DNA from: Prorocentrum cordatum
Taxonomy: Eukaryota > Sar > Dinophyceae > Prorocentrales > Prorocentraceae
Length of the DNA stretch: 57,727 bases
Assembly: GCA_963575745.1 (NCBI GenBank)
Contig: CAUYUJ010017864.1
Location: forward strand, 89,969-147,695
Direction of reading: 5' to 3'
Below are positions 1 through 9,703 of the stretch, one piece after another (the stretch's first letter is position 1; the number at the start of each line of letters is the position of its first letter). Position numbers and translations under genes: made by a program. Under the pieces are notes generated by a model that was not told the origin of the DNA, made no database searches, and saw only the letters and a list, made by a program, of their open reading frames with translations.

Positions 1-202
1 GTGACCTGTGGTGCGCGGCTTTTTGGGGGCCGCGGGGGGACCAAACGCCAACGCGCAAGACGCTACCACCGCATTGCGTTCGGCGATCGGGGGACCCCAG
101 TGGGCCCGCCCCAAAGGTCACTCCGGCGAAGGGTCACTCTTTCGCGCAGCCGATCCATACGCGAAGTGCCGATGGAGACAGCAGCGGCTCTCCCGCCAGG
201 CG
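1..202 (+). repeat. Dispersed 202-bp repeat, copy 1
   Basis: This block matches 27877-28078 in the same orientation with about four substitutions (roughly 98% identity) and no gap. Identity stops at the same internal point in both copies. The left edge coincides with the window edge, so this copy may extend further left. No coding potential is shared with a known family. Confidence 0.9.
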
Positions 203-990
203 TTTCTCTCTACCTCCGCAATCTGAGCGTCGGCCTCTGCAAACATCCCGTGCAGCTCGGCATCTCCCCTCCCGAGTCTTGCCCCCATTACCCCTCCCCG
301 CGGACCAGCCATGACAAAGAAAGAACAGATCACGGAGAGGGCAAGGTGGCCCAGGACGCCTCCCGCCCACAGGAAACAGGGGGGAGAGACCGCAGAAGCC
401 CCGCACACCAGGAGGCTCGAGGTCGAGGCCCGACGCTCGAAGGAGGGCCGGCGGAGCCGACCAACGGCCTTCCCGCCCGGCCCGGCTCCCTTCAAGATCA
501 GCCCCAGGGCTCCTCCTGGGTTCCAGCCTGCTCTGGGAGGCTCGGAAGTGGGCACCGACACCAAAACGGGGGGCCGCGTCCACCCGGGGAGGATGGTCCC
601 AGCTTTCAGCGTTGGTGGTGCCCTTTCGGCCTCGTAGAACAGCCCGGATATTTTTTCCCGAGCCCCAGCGTACCGGTGGTAGCGAGCGGAAGATGACAAT
701 CGACGACATCACGCCCAGCAGTGCCACTAAATCTACAACCACTCTTGAACCGCGTGCGATTGAAATCTGCATTGAAATCTAGACAGCCCGAATACTACCA
801 CCATCACTCGGATCGGGATGATCTTGCCTGGGTGGAGGTACTCCGCCGATATCGGTGTTGGTGCCAACCTCTCGGTCTCCGATGCTCTGGTTTTGTTGAG
901 GCAGGCCTGGCCAGGGCGACGAGGAACCTCCGCAGGCGGGCCAGCAAGGAGCGAGACACGCCGAGCAGGACCGCATCGATGATCGACTGG
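203..990. other. Intergenic sequence, nothing recognised
   Basis: GC-rich sequence without a recognisable domain on either strand. Open frames exist in several phases at once, as expected from high GC, and none shows a familiar motif. Confidence 0.5.
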
Positions 991-1238
991 CCCCCCCTCC
1001 TCCTCCTCCTCCTCCTCCTCCTCCTCCTCCTCCTCCTCGTCCTCCTCCTCCACCTCCTCCTCCTCCTCCTCCTCCTTCTCCTCCTCCTCCTCCTCCTCCA
1101 CCTCCTCCTCCTCCTCCTCCTCCTCTCCTCCTCTCTCCTCCTCCTCCTCCTCCTCCTCCTCCTCCTCCTCCTCCTCCTCCCCTCCCCCTCCTCCTCCTCC
1201 TCCTCCTCCTCCTCCTCCTCCTCCTCCTCCTCCTCCTA
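991..1238. repeat. (CTC)n microsatellite
   Basis: About 248 bp of nearly pure CTC/CCT trinucleotide with a few interruptions (CGT, CAC, TTC). It gives long leucine, serine or glutamate runs in translation, which are not evidence of a gene. Confidence 0.97.
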
Positions 1239-1612
1239 TTCTAACGTCATGATATTTTCACAACGTTGTTTCCCTGGGACATGCTTTCCATCCCGAGTCG
1301 TTTTTTGACGATCCTGGGGCCCAGAAAGGGTTGGCGGCGCGCGAAAATGGCGGTACAAGGGGGGGGGAGGCTTCTTCGAAAGGCTGCTTCTTATAATGCG
1401 CAGACCTGTTCTGTAGATTTCAAGCCCGCACCTTCTCTAAGAAGCAGCCTCCTTCTAGGAAGCCTGCCCCCATCCCCCTATACCCCCGCTGCGCGCCGCC
1501 AAAAATGGCCCCCGGTAGCCAAACATAGCCCCAAACCCTCCGTCGTGATTCTTCCACGACGCGAGTAGAGGCCTCCTAGATGGGGTCGGAGTAGAGGGGG
1601 GCGACGGATCAC
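1239..1612. other. Intergenic sequence, nothing recognised
   Basis: Mixed GC-rich sequence with short partial repeats of the type AGGCTGCTTCTTA / TAAGAAGCAGCCT at about 1378-1455, which form a loose inverted pair. No gene seen. Confidence 0.4.
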
Positions 1613-1747
1613 GCCGCATCGGCGATGCATCGGCGATGCACCAGCGACGCATCGTCGATGTTGGCGGTGCATCGGCGACGTCGACGTGAAGCACATCGGG
1701 CCCCACATCGAGCCGCATCGGCGACGCATCGGCGATGCGGCGCGATC
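1613..1747. repeat. Degenerate GCATCGGCGATGC tandem repeat
   Basis: At least seven near-copies of a 9-15 bp unit built on GCATCGGCGAYG occur here. The unit is close to its own reverse complement, so the array can fold on itself. Copies vary by a few bases. Confidence 0.75.
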
Positions 1748-1956
1748 CTCCGACCCCATCTGCGAGGCCTAGAGCGAGGGGGTCTGGGGACTCTCCCCGG
1801 GCCTGCGACTCGAAGGCGGCGGCGGCGCCGCGCGCGGGAGCGGCGGCCGGGAAAAGCGCGCGCGGCCAGCCCAGAGGGAGAGGGGGGCCGCCGAGCTCTG
1901 CGGGAGAGGGCGCGCGCGGCCGCGGGGCGCAGCCAGGGTAGCGAGCACCCTGCTGT

Positions 1957-2052
1957 TCCTCCTCCTCCTCCTCCTCCTCCTCCTCCTCCTCCTCCTCCTC
2001 CTCCTCCTCTTCGCTCACTCACTCACTCACTCACTCACTCACTCACTCACCT
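1957..2052. repeat. (CTC)n followed by (CTCA)n microsatellites
   Basis: A CTC array of about 52 bp passes directly into about ten copies of CTCA, ending near 2052. Confidence 0.95.
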
Positions 2053-2252
2053 AATCATGGCAGTTGAAGGGTACCCCCGTGGCCATACACGCCTTTCCTG
2101 CCCCCTCCCCACATTGGGAGAGGGGGGGCACATTAGGGAAAGGGTGAGACAAAGGGTAGATCAGCAGGACGAGCACAAAGGAGAGGAGGTAGAGGAGGGC
2201 ATCATGAGGTAGACGAAAGCAACAAAGGAGGCGAGAAAGAAAGACGGTCGCT

Positions 2253-2627
2253 TACCTCCTCCTCCGTCTCCTCCTCCTCCTCCTCCTCCTCCTCCTCCTC
2301 TTCCGCCTCCGCCTCCGCGTCCGCCTCCGCCTCCGCCTCCGCCTCCGCCTCCGCCTCCGCCTCCGCCTCCGCCTCCGCCTCCGCCTCCGCCTCCGCCTCC
2401 GCCTCCGCCTCCTCCGCCTCCGCCTCCTCCTCTTCCGCCTCCGCCTCCGCGTCCGCCTCCGCCTCCGCCTCCGCCTCCGCCTCCGCCTCCGCCTCCGCCT
2501 CCGCCTCCGCCTCCGCCTCCGCCTCCGCCTCCGCCTCCGCCTCCGCCTCCGCCTCCGCCTCCGCCTCCTCCTCCGCCTCCGCCTCCGCCTACACCTCCTC
2601 CTCCGCCTCCGCCTCCGCCTCCGCCTC
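2253..2627. repeat. (CCTCCG)n hexanucleotide array ending at assembly gap
   Basis: CCT and CCG triplets alternate as a hexanucleotide for about 370 bp, broken by short TCTTCC and ACACCT blocks. The array runs into the N block, so its true length is unknown and the assembly probably failed inside it. Confidence 0.95.
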
Positions 2628-2727
2628 NNNNNNNNNNNNNNNNNNNNNNNNNNNNNNNNNNNNNNNNNNNNNNNNNNNNNNNNNNNNNNNNNNNNNNNNN
2701 NNNNNNNNNNNNNNNNNNNNNNNNNNN
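2628..2727. other. Assembly gap (100 N)
   Basis: Exactly 100 N bases, the usual placeholder for a gap of unknown size. It follows a low-complexity array. Confidence 0.99.
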
Positions 2728-2729
2728 CA

Positions 2730-3262
2730 ATGTGCGAGAAGTGGGAAGGCGAAGCTGGAGCCCGACGCCATCCGCCAGGAGCCGCTGTGCGATCAGCGCG
2801 CGAAAAGCGGGAGGCAACGCGGGACAACGAGCGACGCAGGAAGAAGGCGAAGGACGAGCCCGACGCCATCAGCTGCACTCGACGCGACGAGAGCCCGACG
2901 TGCGAAGGCTGTCGAAGGTCGAGCCCGATGCCATCAGCTGCATCCGACGAGAGTTGGAAAGCTGGAGGTGAAGATGGAGCCCAAACGTCCTACTCATACG
3001 GCGAGAAGCGAGGGGCGAAGTTGGAGCGCGATGTCCTGGGCATGGCGATCGAAGGTCGAGTCCAATGCCATCAGCTAGCCGACGAGTTGTAAAATGCCGT
3101 AGGCGGAATCGGAACCCGACTTGCTACCCCAACTCTGCGAGAAGTGCGAGAAGCGGGTGGCGAAGCTGGAGGCCGATTCTAACCAGACGTGCCGGCCGAC
3201 CCTACATACGATAGAGGAAGGCGAAGTTGGAGCCCAATGTCACTAGCTACTACGCTGGGGAT
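2730..3262. repeat. Degenerate minisatellite, GGCGAAG-TGGAGCCCGATGCCATCAG core
   Basis: About eight diverged units share GCGAGAAG, then GGCGAAGYTGGAGCC, then GAYGCCATCAGCT. Cores start near 2758, 2856, 2921, 2977, 3024, 3058, 3169 and 3230, so spacing is uneven (about 35 to 110 bp). No recognised protein is encoded; the open frames seen reflect repeat periodicity. Confidence 0.75.
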
Positions 3263-3469
3263 CGAAGGAGCGACAATCAGGCTCGGTGGCGCCGTGGCCA
3301 AACCACAACCTCCCGCTGGACGGAGCACCAGCGACAGTGTTGGGATCAGCCCGGCGTGAGGTTCAGATGCGTGGCGCCCCCAAGACCGACTTGTGAGGGG
3401 CGGCCTCCCTTTCGTCGCCGCGGTGCGTGCCTCGCAACTGCGGTGATCAGGCCTGCCAGATCCTGCCAG

Positions 3470-3548
3470 ATCCTCCTCCTCCTCCTCCTCCTCCTCCTCC
3501 TCCGCCGCCCCCGCCTCCGCCTCCGCCTCCTCCTCCGCCTCCTCCTCC

Positions 3549-3579
<31 letters not shown>

Positions 3580-3975
3580 TCATCCTCCTCTCATCCTCCT
3601 CTCCTCCTTCCACCCTCCTCCTCCACCTCCTCCATCCTCCTCCTCCACCTCCCCCTCCTCCTCCTCCGCCTTCCGCCTCGCCTCCACCTCCGCATACCTC
3701 CACCTCCTCCTCCTCCTCCTCCTTCGCCTCCTCCGCCTCCATCCTCCTCCTTCTCCCCCTCCCACCTCCTCTACATCATCATCATCTTCCCCCTCCTCCC
3801 TCTCATCATCATCATCAATCTTTCCTCCTCACCCTCCACACCCACCTCCTCCTCCTCCTCCTCCTCCTCCCCCGCCATCCTCCTACTCCGCCTTCTCCGC
3901 CTCCTCCGCCTCCTCAGCCTCCTCCGCCTCCTCCTCCTCCTCCTCTTCCTCCTCCTCCTCCTCCTCCTCCTCCTT
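3470..3975. repeat. CT-rich compound microsatellite
   Basis: About 500 bp of CCT/CCG/CTC triplets with CAT islands (about 3776-3822). It lies downstream of LINE A's 3' end on the - strand, where it reads as GGA. Confidence 0.95.
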
Positions 3976-4352
3976 GCCTCCTGAACTGAACCGAACTGAA
4001 CTGAACTGAACCCACATCGGAGGCGAACGAAGCTAGTCGCTGGAATCGACCACTGGAAAACCTGAAACAGAAATCCTCGAGTGGACGTCCTAAGCGCCTC
4101 ACCAAAATCGTTATAAACCTCTGTGGCATCGGGCGACGGGTTCGGCGCGCGGCCGCGGGGGGCCTGGCGGCGCCCCCGCTCCGCCTGCGCGGCGACGAGG
4201 TCCAATGCAGCCAGGGGGCCCGCCCGCAGGCGCTGCTGACTCTACCTGTGAGCGCCGCCCCCCCCCCATCATGAGACCAACTGCCAGTGTTGGCGATCCC
4301 ACCAGGGTGGGTTCTCCTACGCAGGCTTTGCCGCGAGGCGGGGGGGGGGCGC
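3976..4352. other. Short GAACT repeat and unassigned sequence
   Basis: A GAACT/GAACC pentanucleotide repeat occupies about 3980-4010. The remainder could be the 3' untranslated part of LINE A, but no end signal is visible. Confidence 0.45.
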
Positions 4353-5557
4353 TCAGCGGCCGCCTGGAGCTCTCCCTGGGGGCGACTCCAGTCGGCTTGC
4401 CCTTTCTCGTAGGGCCTTGAGAATGTGCGCTGCGCGCTTACTCTCGGTGGCGCGACGCATCGCGGTCACCTGCGCGATCTGCGTGCGAAGGCCCCTCAGT
4501 TCCTCCTCTGCATCTCGTGCAGGTCCTTCTGGAGGTCGCGCTCCAGCCGCGAGCGCGGGGGCTGCCCCTGGGACGCGATGGCCTGCTCGTGGTCGAAGTT
4601 GCGCAGCATGGCCGTGCGGACGTCCCTGGCGACGATCGGGCACAACTCCATGTCGCCCACACACCGTGGGCCGTCGTCCCCCGCCCCCTGCATCCCCTGC
4701 TTAGTGTGCCCCACTCCGCGCGCCTTCAGCCACTTCAAGTCCTCGAGCGGGGGCATCGTGAGCGGGTTGATCGTCATCGCCAGCTTGCTGCAGGCCGTCG
4801 TCGCCTCGCTCTCGTCGAAGCGGGCCCGCCTCAGACGGAACGCCCTCAAGAGCTCCCACGTCAGGTGCGGCAGCTCCCCCAATGCGCCGTTGAGCAGCTG
4901 CATCACGCACTGAGCGAGCCGCACCTGCTGCCCGTTGCCTAGGTCGACCTTCGCCAAGCTGTCGACCACGGCCTTCGCCACCTGGATGCGCGGGCTGCCG
5001 AACTCCTTCGGCGAGTACGCCTTGGACTCCACCGCGTCGTTGTACTCCTTGCCGCTGGCCTCCGCCGCCTTGACCATCTCGCTGTCGACGGGGATGAGGC
5101 GGAAATCGCACAACGCGCCCTCGAGCCCGCGCTGCCCTTGCATCGTGTTCAGCACCCCCTTCTGCAGCCGCGCCACCATCCCGTCGGGCGCCCCGCTGAA
5201 GTTGTCGTCTGCAGGCCCAGCTCCACCATCGCCTTCTCGTTTCTTCCTCTTCTTGGGTTTGGGCTTTCTCTTCGGCTCTGGCGCTGACCCCTGGCCCCCC
5301 TTGTCGAACTGCTCCTTCTTGTCCTGATGGGTGCTGCTGGCAGCTGCTGGTGCCGACCGTGCCGCCTTGTTGTCGGGGGCAGCTGCCTCGCTCACCGCCC
5401 CCATGGCCTGGGTCCTGGCCCTCCTGCTCACGATGGTGCCCTCCTGCCTGCCGCCCTTCAGGAAGACGGTCGGCGCGGGCCCTCGTCCTGCGCCTTTGCC
5501 AGCTGCTGTCGCCATCGCTGCTAGCAGCGCCAAAGGAAAGGCCAGTGGGCCCCTCAT
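4353..5557 (-). pseudogene. LINE A C-terminal domain, function unknown
   Basis: An open frame of 353 codons runs from 5557 to 4496, and a likely continuation in another phase (EELRGLRTQIAQVTAMRRAT) runs to 4353. The first hundred residues are Ala/Lys-rich (APEPKRKPKPKKRKKRE). A globular part follows with LEGALCDFRLIP, YNDAVESK and PRIQVAKAVVDSL. I recall similar blocks after the zinc fingers of dinoflagellate LINE polyproteins but know no function. The apparent signal-peptide-like start (MRGPLAFPLALLAA) overlaps the third zinc finger in a different phase and is probably not a real start. The stop at 4496 and the phase change near 4500 indicate decay. Confidence 0.55.
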
Positions 5558-5593
5558 GATGAGAACGAATATGGACTTGCAGCTCGAGCAAAT

Positions 5594-6327
5594 GGACGAA
5601 GGACAGGTCGCACGCTGGACATGTCAAGCTCGCTGGCTCGATCGGCTCGTGGTGCCACGGGGAGTGATCGACCGTGCACATTATCCTCCTCCTCGTCGCC
5701 CCTCTCGAAACCCATCCTCCTGCCACTCGAAACATGCTGCGTCGCCCCCCTCCTTCGACGGAAAACAGCTGAGACACCGCGGACACTGATTCGTTACGAC
5801 CAGTCGACGCAACTCGCGTTGAAACCCGTGAACGACGCGACGATGAGTTTGCAGCGCAGCAAAGGAGGAGAAGGACTTTCCGCACATCGTCCCGTCGATT
5901 GCTTCGTTGCAACAGTACGCCTCGGACACTGAGTACTTCCTGGGCTGCGTCGCACGCAAGACTCGCGTCGACGCAACTCGCGTTGAAACCCGTGAACGAC
6001 GCGACGATGAGTTTGCAGCGCAGCAAAGGAGGAGAAGGACTTTCCGCACATCGTCCCGTCGATTGCTTCGTTGCAACAGTACGCCTCGGGTGGCTGCTCC
6101 AGTACTTCCTGGGCTGCCGCACCCAGGATCGCGCTCTCCCCGCCCCAGTAGCCGGGCGGGGGAACCTGCGCGGCAAAGGCCGCCGCGCGCAGGGCTCTCA
6201 AGTCCAGCTCCACGAACTGATCGCGGACCTCGCCCTCGAAAAACAAGTCCATCATGCCGCCGGGGGCCTCCTGCAAGCTCTCCCACATGTCGTGGCAATC
6301 GCCGCTGACGCGCCCCATCTCGGTCAA
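5594..6327 (-). pseudogene. LINE A C2H2 zinc-finger region, one finger duplicated
   Basis: Nucleic-acid-binding fingers follow the RT. One finger (CGKSFSSFAALQTHRRVVH) has Phe, Leu and two His in C2H2 spacing. Its second Cys is preceded by an unusual C-x8-C spacing, so zinc binding may be altered. It appears twice because of a 164-bp tandem duplication, once in each of two reading frames. A second module begins NQCPRCLSCF but lacks the usual His pair. A third, more canonical finger (CPACDLSFVHLLELQVHIRSH) lies at about 5646-5569 in yet another phase. The fingers probably belonged to the LINE polyprotein. As it stands the region cannot be translated continuously. Confidence 0.65.
5803..6089. 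repeat. 164-bp tandem duplication (identical 123-bp cores 5803-5925 and 5967-6089)
   Basis: The two cores appear identical over 123 bp at an offset of 164 bp. Part of the following spacer is also shared (AGTACTTCCTGGGCTGC at about 5932 and 6101). 164 is not a multiple of three, so the duplication itself breaks the reading frame of the finger region. Confidence 0.92.
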
Positions 6328-6348
6328 GTCCGCTTCCAGCTGTAGACA

Positions 6349-6592
6349 CTACGGAGTAGACGCAGGCACCGACCACCCGTCTGCTCCGAGCCTGGCAATG
6401 CCCATCTCCTCCTCAAATCTGCACTGGCCGAACACCGCCGCGATCGCCTGGTGATGCGCCTCTGGGAACCTCGCCATCCGCTGGAATAGTCGCAGTCGGC
6501 GTACCCGTAGTTCCAGCTCGGGCTTCGCCAACTTCCAGTACTGCCACACCTGCTCGTTCGTCAATGTCCTGGCGCTGCCGTCCTCCTCCCAC
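6349..6592 (-). pseudogene. LINE A RT-distal helical region
   Basis: The frame reads WEEDGSARTLTNEQVWQYWK, then ELELRVRRLRLFQRMA, PEAHHQAIAAVFG and stops at a TAG (6349-6351). The same phase continues after the stop as QLEADLTEMGRVSGDCHDMW. The x-E-L-x-x-R-x-R-R-L-x-W/F-L/F-Q pattern followed by an Ala/His helix and AxFG is a familiar block after the RT thumb in dinoflagellate LINEs, from memory of such sequences. Its function is unknown. Confidence 0.6.
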
Positions 6593-8075
6593 TAGGTGTG
6601 TCGGCCAGCAGCGATCGCAGCAGCTTCGCCAGCACCTTGGTCAGTCGTCCGATCTGGCTGGGCGTGAGCAGCAGCACGTGAAGCGCGGACAGAGCCGCCT
6701 CGTACACGTAGCTAATGAACTGTAGTCTGGCGCATCGCAGCGGGGCCTCGCGGTACCAAGTGGAGCCCATGTTGCACCAGCCTCTCTTAGCAACACGCAC
6801 CCTGGCCTTAACCTCGTCGTGCGCCGCCAGGTTGGCCGCCACGATGGGCCCAAGTAGCCTTGCACTCCTGGCCGCGGTCCCCTTCAGCGCCTTTGAGTTT
6901 GCCGCCTTCCCCGTCGCTGTCGTTGCCCCTAGCCCTCTTAGTCCCAGCGTGATCACCGTCTTGTCCTCGTTGAGTCATCCTCCCTGGGCGCTGATCTCCT
7001 TGTTGATGGTGGCCGTGGCGCGGTTGAGGCGCAGGACGATGTCGCTGCCCGTGGCGGAGTTGGGGATGGGAGTGGCCCCGGCGACGTCGTCCACGAACGC
7101 CGCTGCGCCGATGTAGTAGACCGTGTCTCCCCCGCCTGGGATCGTCGCCTCCAGCCACCTGTAGCTCTCCTCCTCCTCCTTCAGGTCCTCGAAAGCGTCG
7201 CCCACGGCTGCGGAGCACGTCGCGACGAACCCCCGCGGGATCAGGCTGCTCCCCATAGCTCCCCCCTCCTCTGGCGTGAACTCCACCGTGCCGTCTGGCG
7301 CCGTCACCGTGACGCACAAGTCGCTGAGCAGCTGGGCACAGTGCGGCTTGCCGTTAGCCTGCAGCCTGGAGCCCGCGCGAACGTTCCAGTGCTCCCACTT
7401 GATCGCGTTGAAGGGGCCTGCCGCATCCCAGTTCTGCGGCGCCACCGAAATGTTGGCGTCTCGCAGCCTCCAGCAAGCCGGCTGGAGAGAGAGCAGCGCA
7501 GCCTCTCGGCTGCGGCGCGGCAGGCTGCCATGCGCCCACTCGGGCCATTCGCCAAGTAGCTGTCGCCGTTGTGTGTCGCTGTGCCAGGCCTGGGCGAGGT
7601 GGTCGTAGAGATGAACCACCCGCTGGCCCTTCAAAACAGCTCTGCCCTTGTTCTTGCCCAGTCCGATGGCTCGTGTCCTCGTCCCTGACGGCGCGAAAAT
7701 CCTCTTGACTCTCGTTTCCTTCAGTAGGTCCCACAAGCAGTAGTCGAAGTTGTCTACCGTGATCGGCTCGGAGTCCACGAACCCTAAGCCCATGCCCGCG
7801 CTGCCGATCCCCTCCATCGGCGCAAAGCAAATCGCCATCATCTCGGCGCACACGCCCCAATCTGGAAAAGCTGTTCTTCTTGGCGCTCTTCGGCAGCACT
7901 CCTGAATGGACTCCAGGTCGTGGCGAACTTCGCCATGTAGGCTGTTGTCGTGTACTGGGTCCCTCCACATTCCCAATGCTCGTAATGTCTCGCCCCTCTC
8001 GCTTGCCTTGTCCACGTGAGCGCCCCAGCTGGTCTCTCGCGCTCTCATGCCTCCCGCGACCCCCGACTTGGCCAT
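6561..8075 (-). pseudogene. LINE A reverse transcriptase, split by an in-frame TGA
   Basis: RNA-dependent DNA polymerase domain of a LINE, which copies element RNA at a nicked target. Visible motifs are the motif A-like NWDAAGPFNAI, motif B-like EEGGAMGSS and motif C AAFVDDVAG, with the two catalytic Asp in VDD. An in-frame TGA at 6975-6977 falls inside the motif D region. Coding sense resumes in the same phase as LNEDKTVITL, which matches the usual N-x-x-K-T pattern, so TGA looks like a point mutation. The thumb follows (LRCARLQFISYVYEAALSAL). The frame ends at 6561 after a frameshift near 6592. Degradation of the first part makes fingers motifs hard to place. Confidence 0.75.
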
Positions 8076-8116
8076 GCCCTCCTTCCACTCGGCGGCGCCC
8101 AGCGTGCAGTTCGCCG

Positions 8117-8515
8117 CTATGCACGTACGCTTGCGGATGCCCTTCCCGCTGCCAGCCAGTCGCCCTCGAATCGCATAGACTCGAGAAAATCTCGCACCCC
8201 CCAGGCTTCCTTCAGCTCACCAATCCGCTCCTGGAAGACATTGCCCTGGCGCTCCTTGCGTCGGGCCTTGCATTCTCCTGTAAGTCGTCGTAGTCGAGCT
8301 TCGGTGGCCAACGACTCTCGGGAAAGGGCTGACACTGGGGTCGGCGCCCCCGCTTGCTGCTCAATATTCCCAGGCCCCCTTCTCGCGAACTTGAAGTCCG
8401 CGTGGTGCGCTGCACCGTCCCTCCAGCGATTCCCTTGGCCCCGAGTCGCCAGGTGGAGCGCCGCACAGAGACGCCAGCTCCGCGCGGGTCCAAGCAAGGC
8501 GCTGCGAGGGGCCAC
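8117..8515 (-). pseudogene. LINE A linker between endonuclease and RT
   Basis: An open frame of 132 codons lies between the endonuclease fragment and the RT block, in a different phase from both. Its second half (ERIGELKEAWGVRDFLES) is charged and helical in appearance, as LINE linkers often are. The assignment rests on position only. Confidence 0.4.
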
Positions 8516-8621
8516 GGGTCTCCACTATCTCTGGGACGGGAGCGCGGCACCTGTCGACGCGGTAATTGAAGCTCTGCTGGTCCAGCTCCTGGACGTGGCG
8601 CCTGTACAGCTGTTCGAGGTC

Positions 8622-9173
8622 CTACGCGACCTCGGCCCTGCGCTCGAGCTCCGCCACCCGTTGCTCCGACAGCTCGTGGCACTGGTTGCCGTGCCGCTGG
8701 TTTGCGGGGAAGACCGCCCCCGCCGCCTCCCGCAACGCCGCCGTGAAGATCTGGTGCTTTGTCTCTGGCGTGGGGTCGTTGTCTGCCTCGTCCCATCTCG
8801 CAGCGTTGGCCTGCAAGTTTGCCTCCGCCGCCTGACAGAACTCTCGTCGCAGTACTCCGCGAGAAAGACAACGCATCATCATGTCCGTATCCAGCCTCTG
8901 TCCGTCCCCCTGCCTCTGCGCGTAGCCCAGCTGGTACTGCAGGTGGATCTCCATGGGGCAGCGATCCCGCAGCTCGGCAGTAGAGAACGGCGTCATCGTC
9001 CTCATCAGGTCAGGTCGCATCCTGATCATCGGCACGAACCTCATCGCCGTGGTGGGAACGAACACGCGGTCGATCCAGCTGTTGCGATGCTCTCCGTGGT
9101 AACTCGGTGGCAATCTGAAATTAGTGTTCGCTGCTGTCATAAAGTTCGTCTCGGCCCATCCTCGCAGCCAGGG
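8622..9173 (-). pseudogene. LINE A endonuclease C-terminal fragment
   Basis: The frame reads through AETNF, TAANTNF, PPSYHGEH and then NSWIDRVFVP. In EEP/APE-type LINE endonucleases the S-x-I-D-Y/R-hydrophobic motif lies near the domain end and helps hold the catalytic site. The metal-binding Asn, Glu and GDxN motifs that should precede it are absent, so the domain is truncated. The first ATG in frame is at 9140, but the frame is open from about 9173. A TAG at 8622 ends the frame, although plausible coding continues beyond it in the same phase (EQLYRRHVQELDQQ). No enzyme activity is expected. Confidence 0.7.
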
Positions 9174-9174
9174 T

Positions 9175-9362
9175 CTCCTCCTCTTCCTCCTTCTCCTCCT
9201 CTCTCTTCCCGCCCCCCCTCCTCCCTCCTCCCTCCTCCCTCCTCCTCCTCCCTCCCTCCTCTCTCCTCCCTCATCCCTCCTCCCCCTCCTTCCTCCCTCC
9301 TCCCTCCTCCTTGCTCCCTCCCTCCTCCCTCCTCTCTCCTCCCCTCTCCCATTACTCCCTCC
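9175..9362. repeat. CT-rich array, left flank of the copia element
   Basis: Irregular CCT/CTCCC repeat of about 188 bp between the truncated 5' end of LINE A and the left LTR. Together with 18105-18364 it appears to be one original CT-rich tract split by the copia insertion. Confidence 0.9.
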
Positions 9363-9672
9363 TGTAATTGTTTACGCATGTTGGCCGACCGATGCGAGTG
9401 CCAGGGGCCGACGCGAGCGGTACTTGACCGCGGCCATTTCGGTCCAGGGCGCCCTTGAGCTGGTAGCAAGCTACGGGGCACACTTGATAGTGAACGGTGC
9501 TCGGAGAGCACCAGTGCTGGAGCCCACGGGGGGCTCACCATCCTGAAGAGGAGTATCGAGACTGTCGGTGCTGGTCTGGAGAGAAAAAAAGAGTATCACG
9601 ATTGTGTTGTGACGTGTGCCCACCATTCTCACGAGGACTTCAGCGAGGCTTCCGCCAGCGCCGACGATTTAG
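9363..9672 (+). repeat. Left LTR of copia element
   Basis: Starts TGTAATTGTTTACGC and aligns with the right LTR over its whole length to GCCGACGATTTAG. The shared core includes CATGTTGGCCGACCGATGCG and CACGAGGACTTCAGCGA. The 3' end is AG rather than the usual CA; the boundary was set by the end of LTR homology and the target duplication. Confidence 0.9.
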
Positions 9673-9673
9673 T

Positions 9674-9686
9674 TGGTAGCGGAGCC
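9674..9686 (+). promoter_or_regulatory. Probable primer-binding site
   Basis: TGGTAGCGGAGCC starts one base after the left LTR. Copia elements commonly prime from initiator tRNA-Met, whose plant version pairs with TGGTATCAGAG. This sequence has the same start and would pair with a tRNA ending CTCCGCTACCA. The tRNA identity is inferred. Confidence 0.65.
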
Positions 9687-9703
9687 AGTTTGGCTCCACG
9701 GGC

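Larger units (their letters stand above)
4353..9173 (-). mobile_element. LINE A: decayed, 5'-truncated non-LTR retrotransposon
   Basis: Read on the - strand, the domains occur in order: the last part of an exonuclease-endonuclease-phosphatase (EEP) endonuclease, reverse transcriptase, an RT-distal helical region, C2H2 zinc fingers and a conserved-looking C-terminal domain. The endonuclease N-terminus is missing and the left end of the homology abuts a CT-rich array at 9175. Continuous translation needs several frame changes. In-frame stops interrupt it at 8622 (TAG), 6975 (TGA) and 6349 (TAG). The order resembles LINE polyproteins common in dinoflagellate genomes, from my knowledge of the group. 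It is a dead copy. The family name cannot be given without a search. Confidence 0.85.

Noticed and set aside
991-1308. Long leucine, serine, histidine, methionine, aspartate and glutamate open frames over microsatellites across the window
   Set aside because: They are translations of CCT, CAT, GGA, GAC and CA arrays in every phase and on both strands. No non-repeat domain is attached.
5500-5557. Secreted protein with signal peptide (MRGPLAFPLALLAA) starting at 5557
   Set aside because: The same bases encode the end of a C2H2 finger in another phase, and the downstream protein fits a LINE C-terminal domain.
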